Source of the DNA: Acidobacteriota bacterium
GTDB lineage: Bacteria; Acidobacteriota; Terriglobia; Bryobacterales; Bryobacteraceae
Reading direction: 5' to 3'
NCBI GenBank assembly: GCA_018268875.1
Contig: JAFDVT010000448.1
Location: 1-5,474, forward strand
DNA: 5,474 nt
Shown here: piece by piece, positions 1 through 5,474 of the stretch
Layout: every line of letters begins with the position of its first letter
How positions within the stretch are numbered: position 1 is the first letter of the stretch
Notes under the pieces: model-generated
Seen by the model: the letters and a program-made list of their open reading frames with translations, nothing else
Database searches by the model: none
Told to the model about the DNA's origin: nothing
Made by a program: the position numbers and the translations under genes

Positions 1-30
1 CGATCTGGAAGAGCAAGCTCGAATCGTAAG

Positions 31-54
31 CCAGAAGCGCGTTAACGCTTCTGG
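31..54 (-). repeat. 9-bp stem-loop spanning the stop codon of the exported-protein gene
   Basis: CCAGAAGCG (31-39) and CGCTTCTGG (46-54) are perfect inverted repeats around a 6-base loop that contains most of the TAA stop (42-44). In the gene's direction the stem is followed by CTTACGATTCG, which is not a U tract. It is therefore at best a weak intrinsic terminator. It may act as a 3'-end stabilising structure or a rho-assisted stop. Positions 1-30 beyond it show nothing I can assign. Confidence 0.4.
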
Positions 55-770
55 TTCGCTTCGAGGTAACTCCGATTGATCCTGGCCTTCATGTTTTCCG
101 GCATTTCCTGGCACTTGCCGTCCCGGCATTGCGGCGGATACAAATCGGAAGGCAGAGACTCCTGGTAATCCGCTGGAATCTCAAATAACGCCGCGTCGGG
201 CTCTGCGGGCGAAAACGACACCAGTTCCTGCACCGAGGCCCCGCCGCCATGTTCGTACCGCTGTTGCACCAGGGCGCAATTGGCATCGGGAAGGTACCAG
301 GTGGTCCAGACGGAACCGCTGCCGTCGTTCGTCTTGAACCGCAACGCGCGCTGTCCGGCAATCTGCTCCTCGCCATCCGGAAAAATCTTGCTTCCCGCAT
401 CAATGGGGCTGGCACAGGACTTCTCCGGATCGCGAACAATGCGCATGCCCGGAACCCTGCTGGGATATGTACTCTTGCGGCGAAGTGCGTCGCTCACCCA
501 ATACCCGTGGCCGTCCGGAAAGGCAATGTATCTCGTTCTGCCATTTGGATTGGTATAGCTGAACAACACCGCGCCATCGCCGCGGACCGCTTCCGTGTAG
601 TCGAGCGCGTGCCGGAAAGTGCCGGCCTGATCGAACGCCTTCTCGACGCGAACCACCGTGTACGTCTTGGACGAGGCCGCGCCGACCTTCGATGGCAAAG
701 CAACATAGATTACGGCAGCGCATAGAACTACCGTCAAGACAAGCCATTGGGAGAGTTTTTTGAAATACAT
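42..770 (-). CDS. Predicted exported protein of unknown function (242 aa)
   Basis: I do not recognise a named family. Residues 4-25 look like a signal peptide: two lysines, a hydrophobic core (WLVLTVVLCAAVIYVAL), then a V-G-A-A-S cleavage-type site near residues 29-33. The cysteine in the core is not in a lipobox, so a lipoprotein is unlikely. The mature part is soluble, with four cysteines (119, 165, 215, 220; the last two in PPQCRDGKC) that could form disulfides outside the cytoplasm. Residues 155-202 read WTTWYLPD...EPDAALFEIPADY. From memory, similar 'WYSPDL...EPDPALFQVPADY' endings are common in secreted acidobacterial proteins; this is recollection, not a search. I chose the ATG at 770 because AGGGA at 782-778 lies 7 bases upstream. 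An in-frame ATG at 776 is too close to that site, and a TTG at 800 would add residues in front of the signal peptide. The gene is separated from nuoN by two terminator-like hairpins, so it is probably its own transcription unit. The gene call is solid; the function is unknown. Confidence 0.85.
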   Translation of the reverse strand: MYFKKLSQWLVLTVVLCAAVIYVALPSKVGAASSKTYTVVRVEKAFDQAGTFRHALDYTEAVRGDGAVLFSYTNPNGRTRYIAFPDGHGYWVSDALRRKSTYPSRVPGMRIVRDPEKSCASPIDAGSKIFPDGEEQIAGQRALRFKTNDGSGSVWTTWYLPDANCALVQQRYEHGGGASVQELVSFSPAEPDAALFEIPADYQESLPSDLYPPQCRDGKCQEMPENMKARINRSYLEANQKR

Positions 771-777
771 GTTCATT

Positions 778-782
778 TCCCT
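778..782 (-). promoter_or_regulatory. Ribosome binding site deciding the start of the exported-protein gene
   Basis: AGGGA on the minus strand is followed by 7 bases and then the ATG at 770. This spacing is normal for that ATG. It leaves essentially no room for the in-frame ATG at 776, so the shorter 242-residue form is preferred. Confidence 0.55.
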
Positions 783-788
783 GCGGCA

Positions 789-794
789 ATTATA
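789..794 (-). promoter_or_regulatory. Candidate -10 box (TATAAT)
   Basis: A perfect TATAAT on the minus strand lies 18 bases upstream of the ATG at 770. No convincing -35 box is seen 16-18 bases further upstream, where the sequence belongs to the hairpin at 809-831. A start about 7 bases downstream would give a leader of only about 12 bases, with the Shine-Dalgarno sequence at its very end. It could be a real short-leader promoter or chance in an AT-rich patch next to a T tract. Confidence 0.25.
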
Positions 795-798
795 TTCC

Positions 799-831
799 AA
801 AAGAGAAAGGGCCAGCTCTTCGAACTGGCCC
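799..831 (-). terminator. Intrinsic terminator-like hairpin upstream of the exported-protein gene
   Basis: Read on the minus strand, GGGCCAG (831-825) pairs with CTGGCCC (815-809). The stem can extend inward by U-G, U-A and C-G pairs to a GAA triloop. It is followed at once by TTTCTCTTTT (808-799). GC-rich stem plus U-rich tail is the intrinsic terminator form, and only this strand has the tail. It sits 29 bases before the ATG at 770 and about 210 bases after the nuo terminator. It must therefore end a separate short transcript or act as an attenuator in the leader of the downstream gene. Confidence 0.6.
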
Positions 832-980
832 GCCTCCGTCTATGTACAAATGTTCGCAGTGGCCTCGGCGCGCCCCACGAGATTCTCATTGCGCCCCGAT
901 TGTGACTGTCGAATGGCACTTCCGAAACAACAAAACATCAGGCAAAAATTGGAAATTGAGGAACTTGCTCCTGGCCCTTT
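806..980 (-). ncRNA. Candidate leader RNA or small RNA with terminator/antiterminator pairing
   Basis: On the minus strand AAAGGGCCAG (980-971) is perfectly complementary over 10 bases to CTGGCCCTTT (815-806). The latter is the 3' arm and first Us of the hairpin at 799-831. The two pairings exclude each other, as in attenuators and riboswitches. Alternatively, a transcript of about 175 nt starting near 980 would have its two ends paired, as many structured small RNAs do. The interior holds short repeats (GGGGCGC twice, at 897-891 and 877-871) and a GGCGCGCC palindrome (867-874). I could not match it to 6S, tmRNA, SRP or RNase P RNA, or to a riboswitch class I know. No good promoter was seen near 980; TTGACG at 1037-1032 lacks a well-spaced -10. 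This is inferred from pairing alone. Confidence 0.3.
971..980 (-). repeat. Inverted-repeat partner of the terminator arm (antiterminator candidate)
   Basis: CTGGCCCTTT on the plus strand here is the exact reverse complement of AAAGGGCCAG at 806-815. The flanking bases do not pair (981/805 and 970/816 are mismatches), so the repeat is exactly 10 bp, with 155 bases between the arms. Confidence 0.6.
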
Positions 981-1028
981 GTTTTCGCTATTCGTTCGCC
1001 GATGAGTCTAGTTTCGCCTAGTTTTCGC
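981..1028. repeat. Short GTTTTCGC-type direct repeats, two in tandem
   Basis: On the plus strand CTAGTTTCGC (1008-1017) is followed directly by CTAGTTTTCGC (1018-1028). A third copy, GTTTTCGCTA, lies at 981-990. The units differ by one T and are about one helical turn long (10-11 bases), which could suit a repeated protein-binding site. There is no direct evidence of function, and low-complexity drift between two terminators is possible. Confidence 0.35.
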
Positions 1029-1041
1029 CTTCCGTCAAGAC

Positions 1042-1083
1042 AAAAAAGAGGCCACCGCGAAATTTCCGCGGTGGCCTCTTTTT
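1042..1083 (-). terminator. Strong intrinsic terminator of the nuo operon, bidirectional in form
   Basis: GAGGCCACCGCG (1048-1059) pairs perfectly with CGCGGTGGCCTC (1067-1078) around a 7-base loop. Five more A-T pairs extend the base of the stem (1043-1047 with 1079-1083). On the minus strand the 12-bp GC-rich stem is followed by six Ts (1047-1042), starting about 10 bases after the nuoN stop. This marks the 3' end of the complex I operon. On the plus strand the same hairpin is followed by ten Ts in eleven bases (1079-1089), so it would also stop antisense transcription towards nuoN. Confidence 0.9.
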
Positions 1084-1087
1084 CTTT

Positions 1088-2554
1088 TTATTTGACGATG
1101 TTCGCGTGGCGATTGGCGAAGTTCAGCACCAGCGACGGCAGGATGCCCAGCACCAGCGTCGCAACGGCCGAACCAAGCAGCACAGCCTTCACCCCGAACG
1201 AGGTTTCGGGCGCCGTTTCCGCGGCTTCGCCCGGCTCCTGCATCCACATCACAACCAGGATTCGCAGGTAGTAATACGCCGCGACAGCCGAGTTCAGCAG
1301 GCCAAGAACCGTCAACCAGATGAGGTCGCTTTCAATGGCCGCCTTGAAGATGTAGAACTTGCCGAAGAAGCCCGCCGTCAGCGGCACGCCGATGAGCGAC
1401 AGCATGTAGATGGTCATCATCGAGGCCGTAAACGGCTGCGTCTGGCCGAGTCCCGCAAGGTCCGAGATGTTCACGAACTTCTCGTTGCGGCGGGAATAGT
1501 CGATGATCGCGGCGAACGCTCCGACATTCATGAAGGCGTAGGACGCCAGGTAGAACATTACTGCCGCCGTACCTGCCTCCGAATTCGCGACGATCGCCAC
1601 CAGGATGTAGCCGGCGTGGGCGATCGAGCTATACGCCAACATGCGCTTGATGTTGGTCTGGGTGAGAGCCGCGAAGTTACCGACAATCATGGTCGCCAGC
1701 GCGACGATCCACAGGATCGGTTCCCAACGGTTGGCGATGGGTCCGAACGCGGTGAGAAACACGCGGGTGAACACGGCGAACGCGGCCGCCTTGGGTCCCG
1801 CGGACATGAACGCCGATACCGGGGCGGGAGCGCCCTGATAAACGTCCGGCGCCCAGGCCTGGAACGGAACCGCGGAGATCTTGAAGGCGAAACCGACGAG
1901 CATCAACGCCGCGGCCGCGCCAACGGCCGGGAGCGGGATGGCCGGCAGGTTGTTCAACAACGTCTGGCGGATGCCGTCGATGTTGGTGGTGCCGGTGATG
2001 CCGTAAATCCAGGCTACGCCGTACAGCAGGAACGCGGTGGCGAACGAGCCCAGCAGGAAGTACTTCAGGGCCGATTCGTTGTTCCGTTTGTCGTCGCGCA
2101 GGAAGCCCGCCATGATGTAGCTGGCGATGGACGAGATCTCGATACCGATAAACACCATCATCAGTTCGTTCGAGACGCACAGGATGGATTGGCCGACCAG
2201 CGAAAACAGCAGCAGGCCGTAATATTCGCCGATCTGCGCATCTTGACGTTCCAGATACGCCTGGGACGACAAGACCGTCAGCAGACCGACCGTCAAAACC
2301 AGGACGCGGAAGAAGCTGCCGAAGCCATCGACAAACACCATGTCGTGGAAGGCCGGACCAGGACTGCCGCCAGCCACCACCGCGCTGAAAATGGCGATGA
2401 CGAGGGTGACGAACGTGAGTCCGCCGGCCATCGACTTCTGCCCTTCCTTGCGCAGCGCTTCGAGGAACATGATGACGACACCGGCGATGGTCAGAACCAG
2501 TTCCGGCAGAATGCGGAAGTATTCTTCCGTAGACGGCATGAAGTTAGTGGGCAT
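1088..2554 (-). CDS. nuoN: NADH-quinone oxidoreductase subunit N (complex I antiporter-like subunit)
   Basis: NuoN is one of three antiporter-like inner-membrane subunits that move protons as complex I passes electrons from NADH to quinone. The 488 residues are hydrophobic throughout and match the roughly 485 of E. coli NuoN. Family marks include the glutamate in IGIEISSIASY (E139), the broken-helix region FAFKISAVPFQAWAPDVYQG with K225, K255 in SAGPKAAAF, NIKRMLAYSSIAHAGY (302-316), and GFFGKFY with K399. The histidine after VPF in E. coli (H224) is Gln here (Q232). The ATG at 2554 overlaps the end of nuoM by 11 bases and has only a weak AAGG at 2573-2570, so translation is probably coupled to nuoM. 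An in-frame ATG at 2539 (483 aa) has no upstream Shine-Dalgarno and is less likely. This is the last gene of the operon: a terminator follows within 10 bases of the stop. Confidence 0.97.
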   Translation of the reverse strand: MPTNFMPSTEEYFRILPELVLTIAGVVIMFLEALRKEGQKSMAGGLTFVTLVIAIFSAVVAGGSPGPAFHDMVFVDGFGSFFRVLVLTVGLLTVLSSQAYLERQDAQIGEYYGLLLFSLVGQSILCVSNELMMVFIGIEISSIASYIMAGFLRDDKRNNESALKYFLLGSFATAFLLYGVAWIYGITGTTNIDGIRQTLLNNLPAIPLPAVGAAAALMLVGFAFKISAVPFQAWAPDVYQGAPAPVSAFMSAGPKAAAFAVFTRVFLTAFGPIANRWEPILWIVALATMIVGNFAALTQTNIKRMLAYSSIAHAGYILVAIVANSEAGTAAVMFYLASYAFMNVGAFAAIIDYSRRNEKFVNISDLAGLGQTQPFTASMMTIYMLSLIGVPLTAGFFGKFYIFKAAIESDLIWLTVLGLLNSAVAAYYYLRILVVMWMQEPGEAAETAPETSFGVKAVLLGSAVATLVLGILPSLVLNFANRHANIVK

Positions 2555-4073
2555 GGGTCGTCGCAGCCGCCTTGTGTTGTTCGGTATTCCAGCCGGACTT
2601 GTGCGTGTCCTTGCTCATTTCCAGTATCTTTGCGTTGCCGGACGAAATCGCCGGCATAAAGGTTTGCGAATAGACGCCGCCCCAAATCATCAGAACGATC
2701 ATGGGCGCAAGCGCCAGCCACTCGCGAGGCGTCAGGTCCGTGACGTGGTGCGCGACCGATTCCGGCGTCTTGCCGTAGAACACGCGCTGCACCATCCACA
2801 GCATGTAGACGGCGGAGAAGATCACGCCGAACGAAGCTCCAACGGCCCAGGCGAAGTTGGCTTGCGCCGCGCCCTGCAGTACCAGGAACTCGCCGACGAA
2901 GTTGCACAACATCGGCAGGCCGACCGAGGCCAGCGTCGTGATCACGAACATCGTGGTCAGGTGCGGGGCCGCGGTGGCGACGCCGCCAAAGTCCTTGATG
3001 AGCAGCGAATGCTGGCGTTCGTAAAGCATGCCGACGATCATGAAGAGCGCGCCGGTGGAGATACCGTGCGCGAGCATGACGTACACCGCGCCGTCCAGGC
3101 CTTGCTGCGTGAACGAGAACACGCCGAGGACGACAAAGCCCAAGTGGCTTACCGAAGAGTACGCGACAAGCTTCTTGATGTTCGGCTGCACCATCGCGAC
3201 CAGCGCGCCGTACACGATGCCGATAATCGCGAGCATGTTGATCCAGTAGGCGTTCTCATGCGCCGCCCCGGGGAACAGCGGCAGGCAGAACCGGACCAGG
3301 CCGTACGTGCCCATTTTGAGCATCACGGAGGCCAGCATGACGGAACCGGCGGTGGGCGCTTCCACGTGCGCGTCCGGCAACCAGGTGTGCAGCGGGAACA
3401 GCGGAACCTTGATCGCAAACGCGAGGAAGAAGGCAAGGAACAGCAGCAGTTCCTCGGTATGCGTAAAGGTCAGGTTGTGGTGCTGAATCGCGTTCAGGAT
3501 CTCGACATAATCAAAGGTTTTGGCCTTGTTATAGATGTAGATCATGGCGGCGAGCATCAGCACGGAGCCGACCAGCGTGTACAGGAAGAACTTGACGGCC
3601 GCGTAAATGCGGCGGTCATGTCCCCAGATGCCGATCAGCATGTACATGGGCACCAGCGCCACTTCCCAGAACACGTAGAACAGGAACAGGTCCAGCGCGA
3701 CGAACACGCCGAGCATCCCGAATTCCAGCAGCAGCAGGAAGGCGAAGAATTCCTTGACGCGATGGTCGATGTACTTCCAACTGATGATGGTGGCGATGGG
3801 CGTCAGGAACGTGGCCAGAATCACCAGCCAGATGGACAGCCCGTCGAGGCCGATGTGATAGCCGATCTTGGGCGAACCGATCCAGGGCGTGTTGGTTTCG
3901 AACTGATACACCTTGGGATCGCTCAGGACAGGACCAAGCAGGCCGAGCGACAGCACGAAGATCAGGATCGACAGGCCGAGGGCGAACTTCTTCACAAGTT
4001 CCGCGCCGGGCAGCATGAGAGCCACCAGGAAGCCGATCAACGGCAGGAACAGTACGATGTCGAGAAGGTTCAT
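2544..4073 (-). CDS. nuoM: NADH-quinone oxidoreductase subunit M (complex I antiporter-like subunit)
   Basis: NuoM is the middle proton-translocating antiporter-like subunit in the membrane arm of complex I. At 509 residues it is the same length as E. coli NuoM. The expected buried charges are present: E137 in FWEVALVPMYMLIGIWGH (E. coli E144), K222 in AIKVPLFPLHTWLPDAHVEAP (E. coli K234), K253 in VMLKMGTYG (E. coli K265), H310 in AYSSVSHLGF (E. coli H322) and E395 in NFVGEFL (E. coli E407). The equivalences rest on motif alignment by eye. The C-terminal tail after the last membrane segment is polar and ends in a few histidines (THAH). The start at 4073 lies 3 bases after the nuoL stop, with GGGAGG 13 bases upstream inside nuoL. 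The last 11 bases overlap nuoN. The gene looks complete and functional. Confidence 0.98.
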   Translation of the reverse strand: MNLLDIVLFLPLIGFLVALMLPGAELVKKFALGLSILIFVLSLGLLGPVLSDPKVYQFETNTPWIGSPKIGYHIGLDGLSIWLVILATFLTPIATIISWKYIDHRVKEFFAFLLLLEFGMLGVFVALDLFLFYVFWEVALVPMYMLIGIWGHDRRIYAAVKFFLYTLVGSVLMLAAMIYIYNKAKTFDYVEILNAIQHHNLTFTHTEELLLFLAFFLAFAIKVPLFPLHTWLPDAHVEAPTAGSVMLASVMLKMGTYGLVRFCLPLFPGAAHENAYWINMLAIIGIVYGALVAMVQPNIKKLVAYSSVSHLGFVVLGVFSFTQQGLDGAVYVMLAHGISTGALFMIVGMLYERQHSLLIKDFGGVATAAPHLTTMFVITTLASVGLPMLCNFVGEFLVLQGAAQANFAWAVGASFGVIFSAVYMLWMVQRVFYGKTPESVAHHVTDLTPREWLALAPMIVLMIWGGVYSQTFMPAISSGNAKILEMSKDTHKSGWNTEQHKAAATTHAH

Positions 4074-4076
4074 GGC

Positions 4077-5474
4077 TTAGTGCGAGCCTCCCATCACGCC
4101 GATGGCGACGATTACGAGGATCGACCCGGCCACCACCCAGGCCGCGTAGTTCCGGATGGACCCGGATTGCAGCCTGCGCAGAACCCCGCCGATACCGGTC
4201 GAGGCCGTACCGACACCATTGACGGTGCCGTCGATCAACCCGGCGTCGACGCCCTTCCACAGCAGTTCGCGCGAACCTTCTTCGAGCGGATGGACGATCG
4301 CCGCGTCGTAGGCTTCGTCGACGAAATACTTGTTGTAGATCAGGCGGTAAAGCCCGGAGAACGACGTCGCGATCTTTTCGGGAACACCCGGGCTCACGAC
4401 GTACATAAAGTAGGCCAGCGCGATGCCGCCAAAGCCGGCCGCGAACGGCAGCATGGCGATCATCGAATCGACGTGCGGTTCATGTTCGTGGGTGAACGCT
4501 TCGAGCCAATGCGGGATGTTGATGAAGCCGCCGAACAGCGAAAGCACGGCGAGAACCATCAGCGGACCGGTCATCGAAATCGGAGACTCATGCGGATGGG
4601 CATGGCCGCGATATTCGCCGAAGAACGTCCAGAACAGCGCGCGGAAGACGTAGAAGGCGGTCATGAACGCGGTCAACAGTCCGACCCAGTACATCCACGG
4701 ATGGTGGACGTAGGCGGCTTCGAGGATCAGATCCTTCGAAGCGGCGCCGGAGGTAAACGGCAGGCCCGCGATGGCGACGCCCGCGCAGAACAGCGTGATC
4801 GCCGTGATGGGCATCTTCTTTAGGAGGCCGCCCATCTGGCTCATTTCCTGTTCGTGGTGGCAACCGTAGATCACAGAGCCCGCGCCAAGGAACAGCAGCG
4901 CCTTGAAGAACGCGTGGGTCATCAGGTGGAACACGCCGCCGCTGTAGGAACCGACGCCCAGGCCAAGGAACATGTAGCCAAGCTGCGACACCGTCGAGTA
5001 CGCGAACACTTTCTTGATGTCCGTCTGCGCAAGACCGATTGTCGCGGCGAAGAACGCGGTAAGCAGGCCGATGATCGCCAGAACTTCCAGGGCGATCGGC
5101 GCATTATTGAACATCGCGTGCGACCGGGTCACCATGTAGACGCCAGCCGTAACCATGGTCGCGGCGTGGATGAGCGCGGACACCGGCGTGGGACCCGCCA
5201 TCGCGTCCGGCAGCCAGACGTACAGCGGAATCTGCGCGGACTTGCCGGTCGCGCCCAGAATCAGCAGCAGGCAGATGCCGGTAAGGATGCCAAAGCTGGT
5301 TTCCTTGGGCATTTGTTCCGCACCGTGGAAGGCGGTGGCAAAGTCCAGCGAACCGAACTGAATGAAGATCAGGAACATCGCCAGGGCAAAGCCGAAGTCG
5401 CCGACGCGGTTGACGATGAACGCCTTCTTGCCGGCGTCGCCCGCGAACTTTTCCTGGAAGTAGAAACCGATCAG
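4077..5474 (-). CDS. nuoL: NADH-quinone oxidoreductase subunit L, C-terminal 465 residues (5' end outside window)
   Basis: NuoL is the distal antiporter-like subunit of complex I, with a long lateral helix lying along NuoM and NuoN. The frame is open to the right edge and begins LIGFYFQEKF. By motif alignment to E. coli NuoL (613 aa), about 150 N-terminal residues are missing, including the region of E144. In the visible part (numbering from the edge) there are D26 in NRVGD, K78 in GKSAQ (E. coli K229), H103 in ALIHAATMV (H254), K154 in DIKKVFAYSTVSQLGY (K305), H183, H187 and K191 in FHLMTHAFFKALLFL (H334, H338, K342), and the K247-D248 pair (K399-D400). The residues before that pair are GAAS, not the common GFFS. 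The end carries the lateral-helix region (NKYFVDEAYDAA... to RRLQSG) and a last membrane segment. The TAA stop is 3 bases before nuoM. An internal ATG at 5378 is not the true start, because conserved sequence continues upstream of it. Confidence 0.97.
   Translation of the reverse strand: MIGFYFQEKFAGDAGKKAFIVNRVGDFGFALAMFLIFIQFGSLDFATAFHGAEQMPKETSFGILTGICLLLILGATGKSAQIPLYVWLPDAMAGPTPVSALIHAATMVTAGVYMVTRSHAMFNNAPIALEVLAIIGLLTAFFAATIGLAQTDIKKVFAYSTVSQLGYMFLGLGVGSYSGGVFHLMTHAFFKALLFLGAGSVIYGCHHEQEMSQMGGLLKKMPITAITLFCAGVAIAGLPFTSGAASKDLILEAAYVHHPWMYWVGLLTAFMTAFYVFRALFWTFFGEYRGHAHPHESPISMTGPLMVLAVLSLFGGFINIPHWLEAFTHEHEPHVDSMIAMLPFAAGFGGIALAYFMYVVSPGVPEKIATSFSGLYRLIYNKYFVDEAYDAAIVHPLEEGSRELLWKGVDAGLIDGTVNGVGTASTGIGGVLRRLQSGSIRNYAAWVVAGSILVIVAIGVMGGSH
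4087..4092 (-). promoter_or_regulatory. Ribosome binding site of nuoM
   Basis: GGGAGG on the minus strand lies inside the last codons of nuoL, 13 bases before the nuoM ATG at 4073. The motif is strong but the spacing is longer than usual. With the 3-base gap between the genes, reinitiation after nuoL may also contribute. Confidence 0.5.

Noticed and set aside
867..874. GGCGCGCC palindrome as an operator
   Set aside because: An 8-base GC palindrome is expected by chance in GC-rich DNA, and nothing around it supports a binding site.
806..980. 6S RNA on either strand, suggested by the paired ends and a length of about 175 nt
   Set aside because: Beyond the 10-bp end helix I could not extend a rod-like closing stem or find the promoter-like central bubble, so the family is not supported by eye.
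760..1005. Plus-strand 81-codon frame across the intergenic region
   Set aside because: It overlaps the start of the exported-protein gene and runs through the hairpins. It has no convincing Shine-Dalgarno sequence or domain.
1106..2659. Plus-strand open frame of 517 codons opposite nuoN
   Set aside because: It is an antisense shadow of a GC-rich membrane-protein gene: the translation is rich in Arg, Gly, His and Asp and has no recognisable domain, while the minus strand is clearly nuoN.
2340..4823. Plus-strand open frame of 827 codons opposite nuoM and parts of nuoN and nuoL
   Set aside because: The translation is a low-complexity Arg/Gln/His/Asp-rich string crossing three real genes; this is a codon-bias artefact.

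Overview
The window is a piece of a bacterial chromosome, and every supported gene lies on the minus strand. Reading in that direction (high to low coordinates), it holds the 3' end of a respiratory complex I (nuo) operon: nuoL (its 5' part is beyond the right edge), nuoM and nuoN. A strong intrinsic terminator follows, then an intergenic stretch of about 300 bases, then one gene for a predicted exported protein of unknown function. The GC-rich coding regions, the classical L-M-N order and the protein sequences fit a Gram-negative bacterium. The C-terminal pattern of the last gene and the style of NuoM and NuoN recall Acidobacteriota (Bryobacter/Solibacter-like), but that is an impression from memory, not a test.

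nuoL, nuoM and nuoN encode the three antiporter-like membrane subunits of NADH:quinone oxidoreductase, which couple electron transfer from NADH to quinone with proton export. They are packed tightly: nuoL and nuoM are 3 bases apart, and nuoM and nuoN overlap by 11 bases. This points to one transcript with translational coupling. Nearly all the buried charged residues expected for proton transfer are present. Two local differences from the E. coli sequences are noted in NuoL and NuoN.

The intergenic part (771-1087) is the least ordinary region. It holds the nuo terminator (1042-1083), a short array of GTTTTCGC-type repeats (981-1028), and a second minus-strand terminator-like hairpin (799-831) just upstream of the exported-protein gene. 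An upstream 10-base segment (971-980) is perfectly complementary to the 3' arm and first U residues of that second hairpin. This geometry suggests either a terminator/antiterminator leader or a small RNA whose ends pair. It is the main candidate for something undescribed.

The last gene (42-770) encodes a 242-residue protein with a signal peptide and four cysteines in the mature part. A 9-bp stem-loop spans its stop codon. No mobile elements, CRISPR arrays, tRNAs or rRNAs were seen.
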